DNA of 64,000 bases from Symbiodinium natans (GCA_905221605.1 CAJNDS010000090.1:62001-126000), one strand, 5' to 3'. Shown: positions 29,950-42,550, counted from the first letter of the stretch. Notes: generated by a model from the sequence alone, not told the origin. Program-made: numbers and translations.

Positions 29950-31380
29950 CTATACTGGCATGAGTCTACACAAGTAGTCCACAAGAGTACGAAGAGTCTA
30001 CGGTCTACGATACGATCGTAGGTTGAGGTTCGATCTCGTGTATGGAGGGCTTGGGTTTGAGCTAATGAATGGCGGTGCGATGCAGAGCAACATCCCGAAA
30101 ACCTGCATTATGGTATCGATGGTATCTGCAGAGCCTTTCTGGTCCTAGCTGTTCCCGGAACCCGCCGAAGCTATACTGCCTGCCGTGGCCCTCGTCAGCT
30201 TCACACAGGCCGGCACGAAGGAACTACAGCATACTTACGGCAGCCACCAAACTCTCTCTCTCTCTCTCTCTCTCTCTGTTGTATCCGCTGGTGTAGCATA
30301 CTGCCTAAACAACTTCGGAGGCGTAAATTACGACGCTATTCGTGAAGGTCGCTGTGGCTGAACTGTCAAAACTGTCAAATGTGGTTGCGACCACATGGCC
30401 GGAGTTTGACAGCTTGATGGTGTGGATTTCCGGAGGCATGCGGGTAGTTCTCTAAAATCGGGTCCTTTCTTGGTCCCCTTACATAATACAGCACCCTTTG
30501 AAACAAGGACCAACCCCCAAACCCCAAACCCCCCCTAACCGCCCTCGAGGGCCCGGCAGTGCCAAGCCGGCCGTGGTAGTAGCCCTTCTCCCTCGCATGG
30601 CACCCTAAACCCTAAACCCCTAAAACCCTAAACCCCTAAACCCCTAAACCCCTAAACCCCTAAACCCCCAAACCCCCAAACCCCTAAACCCCCAAACCCT
30701 AAACCGACTCCAAGAGCTTCAGAATTCAAGCAGCCTCGAGGGGTTCGGAGGGTTAGCTAGCTTCGGGTTCAGGTTGAGGGTTCAGGGCTTAGGGCTTCGG
30801 GCTTAGGGCTTCGGGCTCAGGGTTTGGGGTTTAGGGTTTAGGGTTTAGGGTTTAGGGTTTAGGGCTTTGGGCTTGGGGCTTGGGGTTTAGGGTTTAGGGT
30901 TGTGGAGGGGGGGGGAGGGGGTAGAGCTTGCCAAGGGTTTAGGGAGGCGAGGATTCCAACGAGGGGGGGTGGACCGGGGGAAGGTTGGGGTGGCGGCAGC
31001 CACGATAGAGACACGGGCTGGGTGGCTGGATTCTGGGGATCTTTGAGGGAATGCTGTTTCAAGCTTTTGGACTTCCATGGTAAGCCCTGAAACTCGTGTC
31101 ACGACACCTAGAAACCGAAGTACAAGCCGCCAGTCATCAACAGCCCGTATTCGGGTTGGGGCATTGGGGTAGAATGATTTTGGTGTGATGACGAAGGCAA
31201 CCCATGTCCTCCATAGAACAGATTCTGAGACGCCAGCTTGGTCTCCTTGAGCAGCTTCTTGTCCTGATCTGGCGTTCACAGGTCGCGAGTCATGGCCAGG
31301 CCCCCAACCTACCCGAAAGACGACAACCTCAGGCCGAACTCCTAACTCCCAAGCCTTCAAAACTGCATGCACCTCCTCAG
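29950..31380. other. Upstream flank of the sulfotransferase gene and repeat islands
   Basis: Includes a CT microsatellite (30250-30279), CCCCTAAA blocks (30603-30705) and TTTAGGG or TTCGGGC blocks (30780-30902). Continuations of the TPR/coiled-coil reading into 31.3 kb are possible, but no stop codon was fixed. Confidence 0.4.
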
Positions 31381-31387
31381 AAACCCT

Positions 31388-34300
31388 CTCCTCCTCATCC
31401 AATTCTGCTTCGTCCATCTTCACAACCTTGCGAGCTAGCTTCGGGTCCGAGGCACCAAACACCACGTCTTGTCCCAACCCCACGTGAATCCCCAAAACCC
31501 CTCAGCCCGCTTCACCTTGGGGTACCCACTAACCCCCAAAACCCAAACCCTAAAAAAACCTTAAACCCCAAGCCCCAAACCCTAAACCCTAAACCCACCC
31601 CAAACCCCTAAAGCCCCAAAACCCGAAACTTGCCCTGAACCCCTAAAGCCCGCTTCACTTCTGGGGCCTCCCTCCCCCACCCCCGGCCTCTTCCCCTAAA
31701 CCCTAAACCCTAAACCCTAAACCCTAAACCCTAAACCCTAAACCCCAGGGGGCCTCTTCCGCTCTCTTGCGCGCCTCTTGAGCCTTTCGGGGCGCCAGGG
31801 GCTTTCGATTGGATGGATTAGGGCTTCCAGGGTTTTAAGGGGTTTTAAGGGGCTTTAAGGGGTTTTAATTAAGGTGTTTTAAGGGGTTTAAGGGGTCTTA
31901 AAGGGGTTTTAAGGGTTGAAGGCTTTCAAAGGTTTGTGAGGGGTTTGGAGGGTGATAAAGGTTTAAAGGGTCTTTTTTTGCAGGCCTTTAAACAAGTTTA
32001 AGGGTTGCAAGGGTTTTTAGGGGCTTTACGGGCTTTCGAGGTGTTAAACCCGGACGACGGCCTTCTTGGCGACCTCGGCTCTCCAATCCTGAAGGATAGG
32101 GTTTAGGGTTTAGGGTTTAGGGTTCAGGGTTCAGGGTTTAGGGTTTAGGGTTTAGGGTTTAGGGTTCAGGGTTCAGGGTTTAGGGTTTAGGGTTTAAGGG
32201 ACCCCCAAGAAGGGTGGGGGGGGAGGAGGACACTTCTTCAAAAAACCCCCTTTGTTGTGGACAGGGACACCCAAAAATTAAGGGGGGGGAAACAGAGAAC
32301 TGACCCTGTGGGTTTTAGGGGGTCTAGGGTTTGAACTTTCAGTGCTTCAGGGGTTTGAGGTTTACAGGGCCTCATCTGGGTTCAGGGTTGAGGGGATCAT
32401 ATGGGATCGGCAAAAAGCGCTGAATCCAGCCAACCCGCCTCCCCCCCCCCCGGGTTCACAGGTGCCTCCAAAGACAGCTCGGCCTGCCCCTCCGCAACGC
32501 GGCGGGCGTTCTCTACAGCGAGCTGCCTCCACCAGCGCAGGGGGCTTGCAAGGAATTTCTGCCTTGATCTCACGGCTCAAACTGAGTCCTTGTGTCAGGA
32601 GGTCACGACCGGCAAAAGGAGACTCTGCACATTAACCCCATGCGCTTTGCTGCTGTTGTCGGTATCTGCAGTGAAGCCCACATCACCTTCGCAGGCCCTG
32701 AGCCCCTAACTTCGCAACAAAGCGGAAGCCTCAGCGACGTGAAGCCTTGCTTGTTTGGGGCCTCTGTTCTGCCCGCTCGAATTAGCAGAAAACCCTACCC
32801 GTTTAGGGTATCAACACAAAATTCAGAAGGCCCGTTAGTTGCTGTGGATCAGACCTCCAATGTTATCTGGCCTCTTCTCCTCCTCCAGCTGCTCCTCCTC
32901 GCGGCGCTTCTTGGCCTCCTCCTGTTGGCTTAGGGCTTAGGGCTTAGGATTTTTTAGGGTATATTGGGGTATATTCGGGTTTATTAGGGTTGATTAGGGT
33001 TTATTAGGGTTTATTGGGTTTATTAGGGTTTATTAGGGTTGATTAGGGGTTTATTACGGTGTATTAGGGTTTATTAGGGTTTATTTGGGTTTATTTGGGT
33101 TTATCAGGGTTTATTAGGGTTTATTAGGGTTTGGGGCTTCCACGTCGGCCAAGGATCCTGAAACCCTAAAACCTAAACCCGGCGGTCGAGGGTGGCTGGC
33201 ACTCCAGGCAAGCTGTTTCCCTAAACCCTAAACCCTAAACCCTGTTGCGGTTCCAGCCCCAAAAAAGGACTCAAAAATCAAGGGAAATTCAAAGGCCCCC
33301 TTAGGTGGGGCAATAGAGCTTGACCTGCAGATGATGGGTCCTGACTATGAAAGAAGCCATGTTCCCGGCTGGAGGGGGGTCGTGGTCTTCTTGGGGGGAG
33401 CACGGCTGAGTAGGCTAGGCACAAGCCAGCTGAAAACAAACCAAACCCTAAAACCTTAGGCCCTGGGCCCTAAACCCTAGCCCTAAACCCTAAACCAAAA
33501 AAAGCCCCCTCCAACCCGAGATCTCCAACGCTAGAGGCCCCAAATGCCTGGTCAAACTACAGACGTGAAGATCCCGGAGTCGTTTTCTTGGTGGTCTTTC
33601 GACTTGGGGTGGCCTTTCGACTTGGGCTACACGTCAGTTGGCCAACTGATGTTTTTGGGGTCACGAGCCAGCAAGGACTAAGTTCAAGAACAATGAAACC
33701 ACATTCATCCAATTGAGTGAGCAGCCGCGAAGGGCCTTCTCGTCCTGGGAACTGTATCATGCCAATCATCTTAGAAAGCTTGACAGTTCTTCAAGGATGG
33801 CCCTGAAAAAGGCCTTTGAAAAATATTCCTATACATGGTCCTCTTCAGCCCAAACAAGGGAACATGTAAAAAATGCCGCAAGGCCTAGCGAGAGGATCCC
33901 GACAGGGGATGCTCCACCTACCACACATGGTTGGCTCCTTCTGCTTCTTTTCGAGCTCCTCCTCCTTCTCCTTCGCCTTTTTGGCAAAGTCCTCGCGTTT
34001 GAGGACCGACCGTGGAGTCAGCCTTCAGTAAGCCCGAAGCCCAAGGGCTCAGGGTGGGGAGGGCTGGGGAAGCTTCGGGTTATGCGGCAAGCAAGACCCA
34101 AGTGGGCGACAAAGGTGGGGTCGGGGCATTCGGGGAAACACACAGGCAGCCATAGGTGTGCCGGCGCTGTGATTCTAAGGCCCTCCACGATGCGTTAATC
34201 TGAAGCCCTCCCAAACCGAACAGCCACAAACCGAAGACCTATCAAGCACCCTGTCTGAAACAACCTCAACATGCGCGGCACACCCAGCGTCGACTCAATC

Positions 34301-37300
34301 GCCCACCCCCACCCCTGCCCCTCCTCCCCCTAACTTAACTAAGACGAAGAAAGCTCCTCGAAGCTGATCTCGTCCTCCCCAGCCTCTTTCCGCCGCTTCA
34401 CCTCGCCGCAGATGCTCAAGCCTTATAATCAGGACCCCGATAAGGTACCCCTAATTTCCTTATCATAAGATTCCCTTATAATGAGATTCCCTTACAATAA
34501 AGTTCCCTTATAATAAGATTCCCTTACGATTAGGGCCGGCCCCGTGGGCCACTAGAGCGTAAAACCTCGCACTTTCTCGATCAAACTTCCACTGAAGACC
34601 AGCTTCTGAATCTGGCCCTTCCTCGTTCTTAGGGTTAGGGTGGTAGGGTTTTAGGGTTTAGGGTTTTGGGTTTAGGGTTTAGGGTTTAGGGTTTAGGGGT
34701 TAGTGTTTAGGGTTTAGGGTTTAGGGTTTAGGGTTTAGGGTATGTTCACTGTCAAAAGCTGTCTTTTTTGCCTCAGCCCCCCTTGCCCTCCCGCGATCCA
34801 AGGCTTCGTGCTTTGCTTCAACGCACAATGTTCAGAACACAACGGCCTTTTCCTGGCCAAGCCAACAGCAAGGGGTGTCACTAGGACATGGGCAGAAGGG
34901 TCTTCGAAGAAGGTTTGGGGGAGGTAGGATTCGGAAGCTTAAGGGGCATGAAACCACTGGAGCAAAACTGTGCCTCCTCCTCGTATGCAGCTTGCAGCTT
35001 TCCATGCCTGGGAAGGAGGGTGGTGGCAGGAGGTCGGGTGCATGAAGTTATACGTACATCGGAGTGCGCCGGGGCAGCAAATCGGAGGCTAGAAACGAGG
35101 CGCAAGGTGTGGTATTCTTGCAGTTGGCTGGTCTTTCTTGTTCCTGCTACCGCGCCAAGCCTAGACACGCCTATATTATATTGTAGAAGCGAGCCTGGAA
35201 CCAGAGCCAGCGCCAACACCACCAGCTTCAATGAATGATGAGGGCAACACTGACTGCTGCGAGCTTCCCTTGACTCCTTTTGTGGATGCAGCCGCTGCAC
35301 TTGGAAAGTTACAGGGCCCCGTGACACAACCAAGAACCAGATGAGCTGAAGCTAATTGCGGACGCGGGGCTTCTTGTGCTGCTCCTGGTAGAGGCCTCCC
35401 TTCATGGCTGCACTCAGCCTAGCGACGACGAGTACGGTGTGGCAGTGGGGGGGGGGGACTGATCTCGTGCGATTGCAGAGCACGACTCCCGAAACACGAT
35501 CAGAAACCTCCCAGTGTTTGTATTCTATGTCAGTCGCGGAAACTGGACCGAGCATCTTCGTTAGTTACCCTGACACTGCCCTCAGCGGCTCAACCTCCTA
35601 AAGATTCTAGAAGTTCCGGCTGCACTGCTTGGATGTGTGTGTGGGCGCGCGCATGTCGGGCTGCGTGTCAGAGACACACAAGCCTGGAAGTTGCAGGCGA
35701 TTGAATTTTCAAAATTTCGGGAGTAAGGCTGAGTAAGGCTTTGGGTTTTCCTTGTGGGGGAGCAGGGTATCGCTAACTGCGCCCGCAGGCAACGAAGCGA
35801 ACATGGCTCTCATCAAAACCACCCGAGAGCCATCTTCAGATTCAACCTGTGGCAACGCCGGGCCTCTCCTTCTCTTGCTGCTTCAGGTCCTGGCGGACAA
35901 GGGGGATCCAGGCAATTGAGAATTTTGTGCTGAGGGTTTTCAGGTCTGGGGTCTAAACTTGAGACCGGCGTCCCACATCGACTAAGTCTGCTGTTTGTTC
36001 TCTAAAGAGGCTAGACCCTTGTAGCTGGCAATCCCACACGCCCTAAGCCTGGGAATCTGCGAGTGACATCTGGCATGGCGCCCAGGGTCATCACAAGAGG
36101 CCGCATGACCTCGCACCCTAAGCTCTGGGTCCTCTGTTTGCTACGTTAGCCCCTTGGACTCCTCCAGAAACGATCAAAAAAACATCAGCAACCTAAGACT
36201 CCAAGCAGCTATTGTTGCCGGGGTGGGGGGTTCAAGAGCACAAATTAGGGCTGCAAAAACCCAGCCTTGAACCCCTTTCGCATCCCACAACTCCCTGTCA
36301 TCCTTAACACTCCAACCCTGCGCCCCGCTGGCCTTCAGTCGCTCCTTCACCTTCTGTAGCAGCTCTCTCGCCTTCCAAGCTTGCAGCCAATCACCCCCAC
36401 CCCCCACCCCCACCCACCCCACACCCACCCCACCCCACCCCACCCACCCCCACACCCACCCCCCCCACCCACCCCCACCCACCCCCACCCACCCCCACCC
36501 ACCCCCACCCACTCCCACCCACTTAGGGATGCCCTGAGCCCTGCTGCGCATCTCGAAACATGTGCCGGGTCTCCCAACTACACCTCACGCCAAAGCCTGC
36601 AGCCAGGAGAAGAATGGGCTGGCTGTGAAGCCCCTAAACCCTACACCCTCAACCCTAAACCCTCCAGCCCTTAAACCCCTTTAAATCCCTGCAAAGCCCC
36701 TGAAAGCCCCCACGGGGCACCTCGCGATTGCTCGGCTCGAGGGTCGCCAGGCGGGAGAGGTCGCTCCTCGCCTCCTCTAGGCGCCTCTCTTTCAGGGGGT
36801 TCGGACCATGAATATTCTGATTGAAGGCTCCATCTGGCTGTATTCTGGCCTTCACAATGCGGTGCAACAAAACCCCAATGCCCGAACTCATGTGTGGTCC
36901 TCCATCTGTTCTTTCCATGCATGCATGCATCCATCCATCATCCATCCATCCATCCATCCATCCATCCATCCATCCATCCATCCAGTGCATGCATGCGCCT
37001 GTAAATCATTATGTATTAACTAAAAAATATAAATTATACATAAATACAAATACAAATACAAGTACAAGTACAAATATGAATATAACTATATATATATATA
37101 TATATAAAAAAGGACAAATATATAGAAAAAAAGAACATAAATATCAAGATAAATACAAATAGAAAGATAAATATAAATATAAACATAAATAACTATAAAT
37201 ATGAATATAAATATAAATATCCATATAAATATAAATATAAATATAAAGGAAAACAGAAATATAACCATAAATAAAATACATATATATATATATATATAGA

Positions 37301-38135
37301 ACTATATACATATGTATACATAATATGTGTTTGCAAAGTATGCAGAACAAAAAGAAAGGTGGGGTGCACTTCCACGCTTGAGCTGGGCCCCTGACCCCTC
37401 TGTGGCAAGCTGGGCCGCAGCAAAGCTTTTTCTGTACAGGGCTTTGGTGTTGTCCTCGGGCACATGCACCGCGTTCGGAGAGGGAGGGTGGGCCTCAAGC
37501 TCTTAAGCTGAAAGGGGGGGGGACTTGGGGGCTCATGGGTACTGAGAAGAAGGGCCATAAGTAGGGCAACTGTGGTGATAACCTGATTCAGGATACTTAT
37601 AACCCCCGCTGTCTAAGTATCCATGAACCTTCAGGTAGAGGGGGGGTGCATCCCGAGAGGAGGCCTTCTCCAAGAGGAGGACCTTCCCAGCGTGGTCGAT
37701 CGCTGTGGTCCAGCTGCTCAGCTTGATGCAGGCCTTGCCAACGGGCTCCCGGCAGTCGGCTTAACGCTGCCCATTTTGGGGGTTTCCGAACATGGGGGGA
37801 GTAGCCCTTTTGGGGGTTCCTAAAAAATTAGGATTTTACCCTTTTGGGGTATATTCAGGGTACCCCCTATTGTTGGAAATACCCATGTAGGAAGCACCGT
37901 AGTATGACTGCATCTGGGCGTGTGCCACTGAACATCGCTCGCTCAACATGGCCCATGCTCTCTCCGTCTCCCCCCCCCCTAACCTGCAAGCTCCTGCGAG
38001 TCAGGCGACGCGTGCCGACTATCAGCACCAGCAAGCCGCCCGAAAACGGAAACCAGAACCCTTGACCTCGACCCTCAGTTCGAGCACGGGATGCCTGCGC
38101 GGAGTTGAGCCGCAGCGCTTGGTACGCCGCGGTGC
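31388..38135 (-). CDS. TPR-domain plus long coiled-coil protein, 15 short exons
   Basis: Minus-strand exons: 38135-38095, 37733-37665, 37454-37417, 36784-36721, 36371-36333, 35889-35864, 35418-35371, 35007-34974, 34401-34357, 33991-33938, 32921-32872, 32526-32466, 32088-32062, 31783-31754 and about 31426-31388. Phase is consistent at all 13 junctions from the second exon to the last. The start reads as TPR repeats: [22 protein letters not shown], then [18 protein letters not shown], then [20 protein letters not shown]. This is the co-chaperone/immunophilin type of TPR that binds peptide tails of partners. After [13 protein letters not shown] comes [18 protein letters not shown] and a long Lys/Glu coiled coil, ending acidic ([13 protein letters not shown]). 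Donors are GC, GT and apparently GA (at 34356 and 33937). The 5' end and stop are not fixed. No catalytic domain is visible, so the function beyond TPR scaffolding is unknown. Confidence 0.7.
31827..32035. repeat. TTTTAAGGGG-type degenerate repeat
   Basis: A run of GGGTTTTAAGG, GGGCTTTAAGG and similar units fills the intron between TPR-gene exons 32088-32062 and 31783-31754. Confidence 0.7.
32945..33132. repeat. TTTATTAGGG minisatellite
   Basis: About 15 units of TTTATTAGGG and TTGATTAGGG, a lengthened relative of TTTAGGG, in the intron between TPR-gene exons 33991-33938 and 32921-32872. Confidence 0.85.
34425..34525. mobile_element. Degenerate family 1 palindrome in a TPR-gene intron
   Basis: The sequence TTATAATCAGGACCCCGATA, then AGGTACCCCTAAT, matches the reversed core of the family. 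It is followed by four ATAAGATTCCCTTA-like units. It lies between exons 35007-34974 and 34401-34357. Confidence 0.5.
36400..36525. repeat. CCCCCACCCA low-complexity tract
   Basis: About 125 bp of CCCCCACC and CCCACC repeats directly 5' (in gene sense) of the TPR-gene exon 36371-36333; on the coding strand it is a GGGTGGG tract with strong G-quadruplex potential. Confidence 0.9.
36915..37325. repeat. ATCC microsatellite followed by an AT-rich island
   Basis: ATCC repeats (36931-36983) pass into about 300 bp of AAATATAAATATA-type sequence (37020-37325) with (TA)n tracts. The region lies in the intron between TPR-gene exons 37454-37417 and 36784-36721. The many ORFs through it are low-complexity artefacts. 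Confidence 0.85.
37778..37890. mobile_element. Family 1 palindrome in a TPR-gene intron
   Basis: Left arm TTGGGGGTTTCCGAACATGG and right arm GGTACCCCCTATTGTTGGAA, then ATACCC, form imperfect inverted repeats. The element sits 45 bp upstream (in gene sense) of exon 37733-37665, inside a 361-bp intron. Confidence 0.6.
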
Positions 38136-38763
38136 CTCCGGTCGAAGGCTGGGTGCTCGGGCATGGCACCCCCAGACCCTACAACCCCAAGGCTTCAGAT
38201 CAGGATTTGGGACGACTCAGGGTGCGAACATGAGGGTGCGTCTTGGAGCGTTGTGCCGGGGATGTCACTTCTCGAGTTGGGAGCTTTGGAGGGATGCGCG
38301 GGACGCTGGAAGTACGGCGCGGGGTGTGAGGGCCAATGGGTTGGGGGATACTCGCACGGGTTGGGCTGCGCGTTAAGAACTCTCCTCCATTTAGCAACTC
38401 GGAGAGCAGACGTGTTGAGGGTTGAGGTTGAGGGCTTCACGGCTGACGCAACCTTTGAACGGAATGCGATTAGGGCTGCGGTTTAGGGTTCAGGGTTTAG
38501 GGTTTAGGGTCTACGTTGAAAGCCAGTAGACTACAATTAATGGGCTACAGTTTCCTATTTTCCGGGTAGAGTAGCCCCTTATACTGGGTAGCTCATCTAG
38601 GGGCCTGAAAAATTAAAACAGGGTTTTGGGGGGTTCTCATGGTATAACAACAAAGGGACCGGCTCCCTTATGTGATACAGGGTTTAGTTCATTGGTTACT
38701 TACAGGTGGAGTTGCAAGTACCCTAAAGAAGGCTATAGCCATAGTTTCCCTACTTAGAGCCCC

Positions 38764-39060
38764 GGTTTAGGGTTTAGGGTTTAGGGTTTAGGGTTTAGGG
38801 TTTAGGGCTTAGGGCTTAGGGCTTAGGGCTTAGGACTTAGGGTTTAGGGTTTAGTAGTGTCTCAACGTTGCACTCTGGGGGGCGGGCCCCGCTTCTGGAG
38901 CTCCTCGCCGAGCTCGGCAGGATCTTTCTCGAGCAAAGGCCTGCGGGCATGGCTTGGACAGCGCCCTTATACTAAGAGGTCCTGAATAGGGTTTAGGGTT
39001 TAGGGTTTAGGGTTTGGGGTTTGGGGTTTGGGGTTTGGGGTTTGGGGTTTGGGGTTTAGG
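38764..39060. repeat. TTTAGGG / CTTAGGG and TTTGGGG arrays
   Basis: Blocks at 38764-38856 and 38990-39060 flank the candidate TPR-gene exon 38940-38893; the TTTGGGG block has seven homogenised units. Confidence 0.85.
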
Positions 39061-41125
39061 GTTGGACAGCCCATGACAGCCCCCTTATATACTAAGAGTC
39101 CTTAATGGGGGATTCTAATGGGGTACTATAATCCCTACTAGGGACTGCTAGTATAAGGGGGAGCGTCTGTAACAGTCATATGATCTCATGGTGGAAGAGT
39201 AGAAGAGTAGAAGAGTAGAAGAGTAGAAGAGTAGAAGAGTAGAAGAGTAGAAGACTAGAAGAGTAGAAGAGTAGAAGAGTAGAAGAGTAGAATAGTCTGA
39301 CAACACAATAACATAATAACAGAATAACAGAATGGAAGTAGAACATAATGACATCATCACATACTCACAAAACAACACAATAGTAACCTAGCATCATAGT
39401 ATATTCGTATACTCGCAGACAACTCACATAATGTCATGATAGTATACCGGTCTCGGGGGATCCACACCCCGGATACCCCAAGTAAGGCGTGCGCCAACTG
39501 ACAAAAGCAGAACCGTTGGGCCGGTCCCCTCACATCCTGAAGAAACCTGCAGCGCCAACACTGGTTCAAGCGGCTCGGTAAGTTCGATCCCCTCGAGGTA
39601 CCTCGGCAGAGCCAAGCAGATCTGCGAAAGAAGCTCGTGGGCTCAGCACGGCAAGGGATTTGGCATTGAGTTTGGGGGGGGGGGGGGGGGGGGGCCTCAT
39701 CCCCAAGCAGGATTGTCCTAGGGGGGAGACTCGAGCACTTGAGCTTGGGATTCTTGTCGACTTGCACCCAAGATGCGCCACTGCTTTAAGGGGAATTGGA
39801 CAGCTTCTTTTTGAAGAACCCTGAACCCTGCACACAACTCCCGCCCCAAGGAGTTCTTGAATTTGGTGTTGGGGGGCTTCTCTCCTACTTACTAATTGCT
39901 TAAGAACCCGGAAAAACAAAAACACTCTTCCTTATTAGGGGTAATATACGGATTATTGTTTTTAGATAGTAGTCCCTCTCTAAACCAATCCGAGGTGCTT
40001 GGCGGCTGCTCCGGCGAAATCGCCTGCCTGCGCCCCCAGAAGCCCCTTAAGGAACACACCGCAGCTGGAAGTGAGCATCCCCATCTATATGTCTATAACG
40101 GCATGCACATGTTGTATACACAGATATACATATATATATATATATATACATGATACACATAGTTTATGATGCATTCCCGGAAATATGAAGGGACACTAAG
40201 GCATTTGGGGTTCCTGGGACTACATCTACGAGCTGGCGACCGGATCCTCCAAGCCCTATGACCCAGCCCTCTTTAGGACCAAAGAGGCCTACCTGCCCAA
40301 GTCGTATCTTCTAGCTGTGTAAGAAAAAGAACACGTTTTGGGCCGGGAAGGTGTCTTGGGTAGGCTGAAGGCTTTCGTCACAACACCCTTCGTTTCCTTG
40401 AGCAGCGTGTTCCCGGCTTCTTTCGCCGCCTCTGCCTGCGCCACGCCTGAGTGGGTTGAAGGACAGTTCGGGAAGGTGGTCGAGGACCCCAAGGTCTAAC
40501 CGCCATCCGACATGGCGATGCCAACTATAGGACAGGATGGCGCTAGGACCGGTTAGGGGAATGAGGAAATCTTCTTGCTGCCTGCAGTGACCAGATATCG
40601 ACTTGGCTCGGGACGTTCCTCGCTGGAGGGGCCCTCGTCCTACGTTGCTTGCTTGCTTCCGGTCACCGCTGAAGGCAAATGATGGCGAAGCTGCCTAGAC
40701 GAAGTAAAAACCCGGAGACCGTTTAAACAGGGCGAAAACCAGCTTCGATTGCTCTGGAGGGGGCACACCACAGGGTCCAACATTTGGGTCTGGGACATCG
40801 GGCTCTTTAGAAAACAGCAACTCTTCTCATCTGCGTATTCATAACGGCGGTCGAGGCCGGCAGCGCCCCGAGGGTAGACTGCTCTTTTGCAGCTGTCTTG
40901 TGCTGGCGCCATGCGTACTGCCAGTTATCACGGCGAACGCTTTCACGATTCGTACGCATGGGCATTTTCGACTCTTCCCGATGCAACAAGTGCGAATCTT
41001 CTTGAACGCTTCACTGCATGCCACACGTCATCCATCAAGGCTCCTTCTGCTCGCCCTCGGCTGGGGCGTCAGCTCCCTCGGCGGGGGCATCAGCGCCCTC
41101 GGTGGGGGCATCAGCATCTGACGCC
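38893..41125 (-). CDS. Probable upstream exons of the TPR gene
   Basis: Candidate minus-strand exons in order: about 41122-41040, encoding an Asp/Ala/Pro/Glu repeat (ADAPAEG three times, then EQKEP); about 40442-40384, AEAAKEAGNTLLKE, the typical first helix of a TPR domain; about 39622-39575, RYLEGIELTEPLE, a plausible second helix; and 38940-38893, PLLEKDPAELGEELQ. Each sits between an AG acceptor and a GC- or GA-type donor. Motif order fits the TPR exons downstream, but phases between these exons were not all closed and an exon may be missing before 38135. Confidence 0.45.
39187..39296. repeat. GAGTAGAA microsatellite (8-9 bp unit)
   Basis: About 12 units of AGAAGAGTAG, with an ORF on the minus strand (FYSSTLLL repeats) that is an artefact of the repeat. 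Confidence 0.9.
39889..39972. mobile_element. Introner-like element, family 2, copy 2 (right arm lost)
   Basis: ACTAATTGCTTAAGAACCCG and the core CTCTTCCTTATTAGGGGTAA match copy 1 at 3478-3588; the right arm is replaced by TTTTTAGATAGTAG. The element lies between the candidate TPR-gene exons at 40.4 and 39.6 kb, again inside an intron. Confidence 0.65.
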
Positions 41126-41851
41126 TGGCCAAGTCTGGAAGTCTGTAGATGGCCTGTGGGGTTCAGGGGCACGGGTGCTTTGGGTGTAGAAACTCCCCGA
41201 GGCTTGGGCCGCCTAACCCACCTTGTCGCCGCTGCCTGCTGTGGCCCCGGGACTTGCGGGAATCCTAAACCCTAAACCCTAAGCCCTAAACCCTAAACCC
41301 TAAACCCTAAACCCTAAACCCTAAACCCTAAACCCTAAACCCGAAGCAGTCTCTGCATAGAAGCCGAAAAGAAGCCCGGTAAACATCGACTCTAAGCCCT
41401 GCAGCAGGCCTCGGCGGCAGTTTCCCTCTCGGCGTCTGCCCTTCCGGAGGCTCATCATCTCTTCTCTTCAGAGTTTAGGGTTTAGGGTTTAGGTTTAGGG
41501 GTTAGGGTTTAGGGTTTAGGGTTTGCACTTGCTGGGGCCATCGAGTTCCGGGCAGCAAGACAACAAGGAAGAGGGAAATGGACGATTTCCGGGCAGCAAG
41601 ACAAAACAAGGAAGGGGGGAAAATGGACAAAGCTGCGTCAGGCTCCTTCTGCAAACACATCTTTTGATGACCGTCCGAAATTAGGGTGTACCTCATTGTG
41701 CGTCCTTACAAGGAAATCCTACCATTTTGGGGGTCAAAACTAGGGTCCCCTATGTTGGTAAACCCCCAGCTGTTCTTCTTCATGCATGCTGTAATCGGTG
41801 GATGGGCCTTCGCTGCAACTAGTTTCGTAGCTGTCCGGCGCCTATCTGGAG

Positions 41852-41936
41852 ATTTTCCGAAAATGAGGGGCCCAAAACAGTGCAATCCTTACGATGGGAT
41901 CCCCTTAAGGGTACCCCAATTTTCGGAAACCCCCAT
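41852..41936. mobile_element. Palindromic element, family 1, compact copy
   Basis: Left arm GGAGATTTTCCGAAAATGAG and right arm ACCCCAATTTTCGGAAACCC are inverted repeats. ATCT flanks both outer ends and may be a 4-bp target duplication. Confidence 0.65.
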
Positions 41937-42550
41937 CTCACAAAACCGGCAGGGTGAAAGCCTGCAGGCCCTGCAGGGCTGTTCCAACGAAAGCACGAAA
42001 AGCCTGAGCCCTAAACTGCCCCCCAAACTCAACACAAACCTCGGGACAACCATCGGCTGCGCCAGAAGTGTTGAAGGCCGATCTTAAAGCCCGTCAGGAA
42101 GGCCCCTTCGGAGTTTCAGGCTTTCAGGCTTCAGGGCTTCAGGATTCCAGGGCCGGAAGGGGCTGCAAAGTTGCAGTCGGAGCAGAGGCTTCCACAAAAA
42201 GCCCCGAAAAAGCACACCCCCTGAGTTTCAGGAAGCTTCAGAGTCAGGCTTCAGGGGTCTGTTGGCTTCCGAGATTTTCGGCGCCCGTCTCAATCTCAGG
42301 GCACGGCTTGGTCTCGAGCCCAGGCGGCTCGGCGGACATTTCGACCTGAGAGCAACTCGCATCTTTACGATAGGGCGCCATTAATAATCAGAAAATAGGG
42401 GTTTTGAGGCGTTGTGAAAGCACAGCTAGATAGGACCATAAGGGAATACGTTAACAACTTTTCCGACTCCTGTACTGGGCTGTTCTAAGGGGCCTCGAGA
42501 CGTTTGCCCGGCCGGGGTCTGGCGAGAGCTTTTGAAGGCATCGGTTTGCT

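Noticed and set aside
29321-29977. Plus-strand ORF of 218 codons opposite the sulfotransferase
   Set aside because: It is the antisense shadow of the gene and has no motifs.
30250-30279. Functional polypyrimidine splice signal
   Set aside because: It is a plain CT microsatellite with no exon recognised beside it.
37086-37558. Minus-strand ORFs with Ile/Tyr/Phe-rich, membrane-like protein
   Set aside because: They are translations of the AT-rich island and TA repeats.
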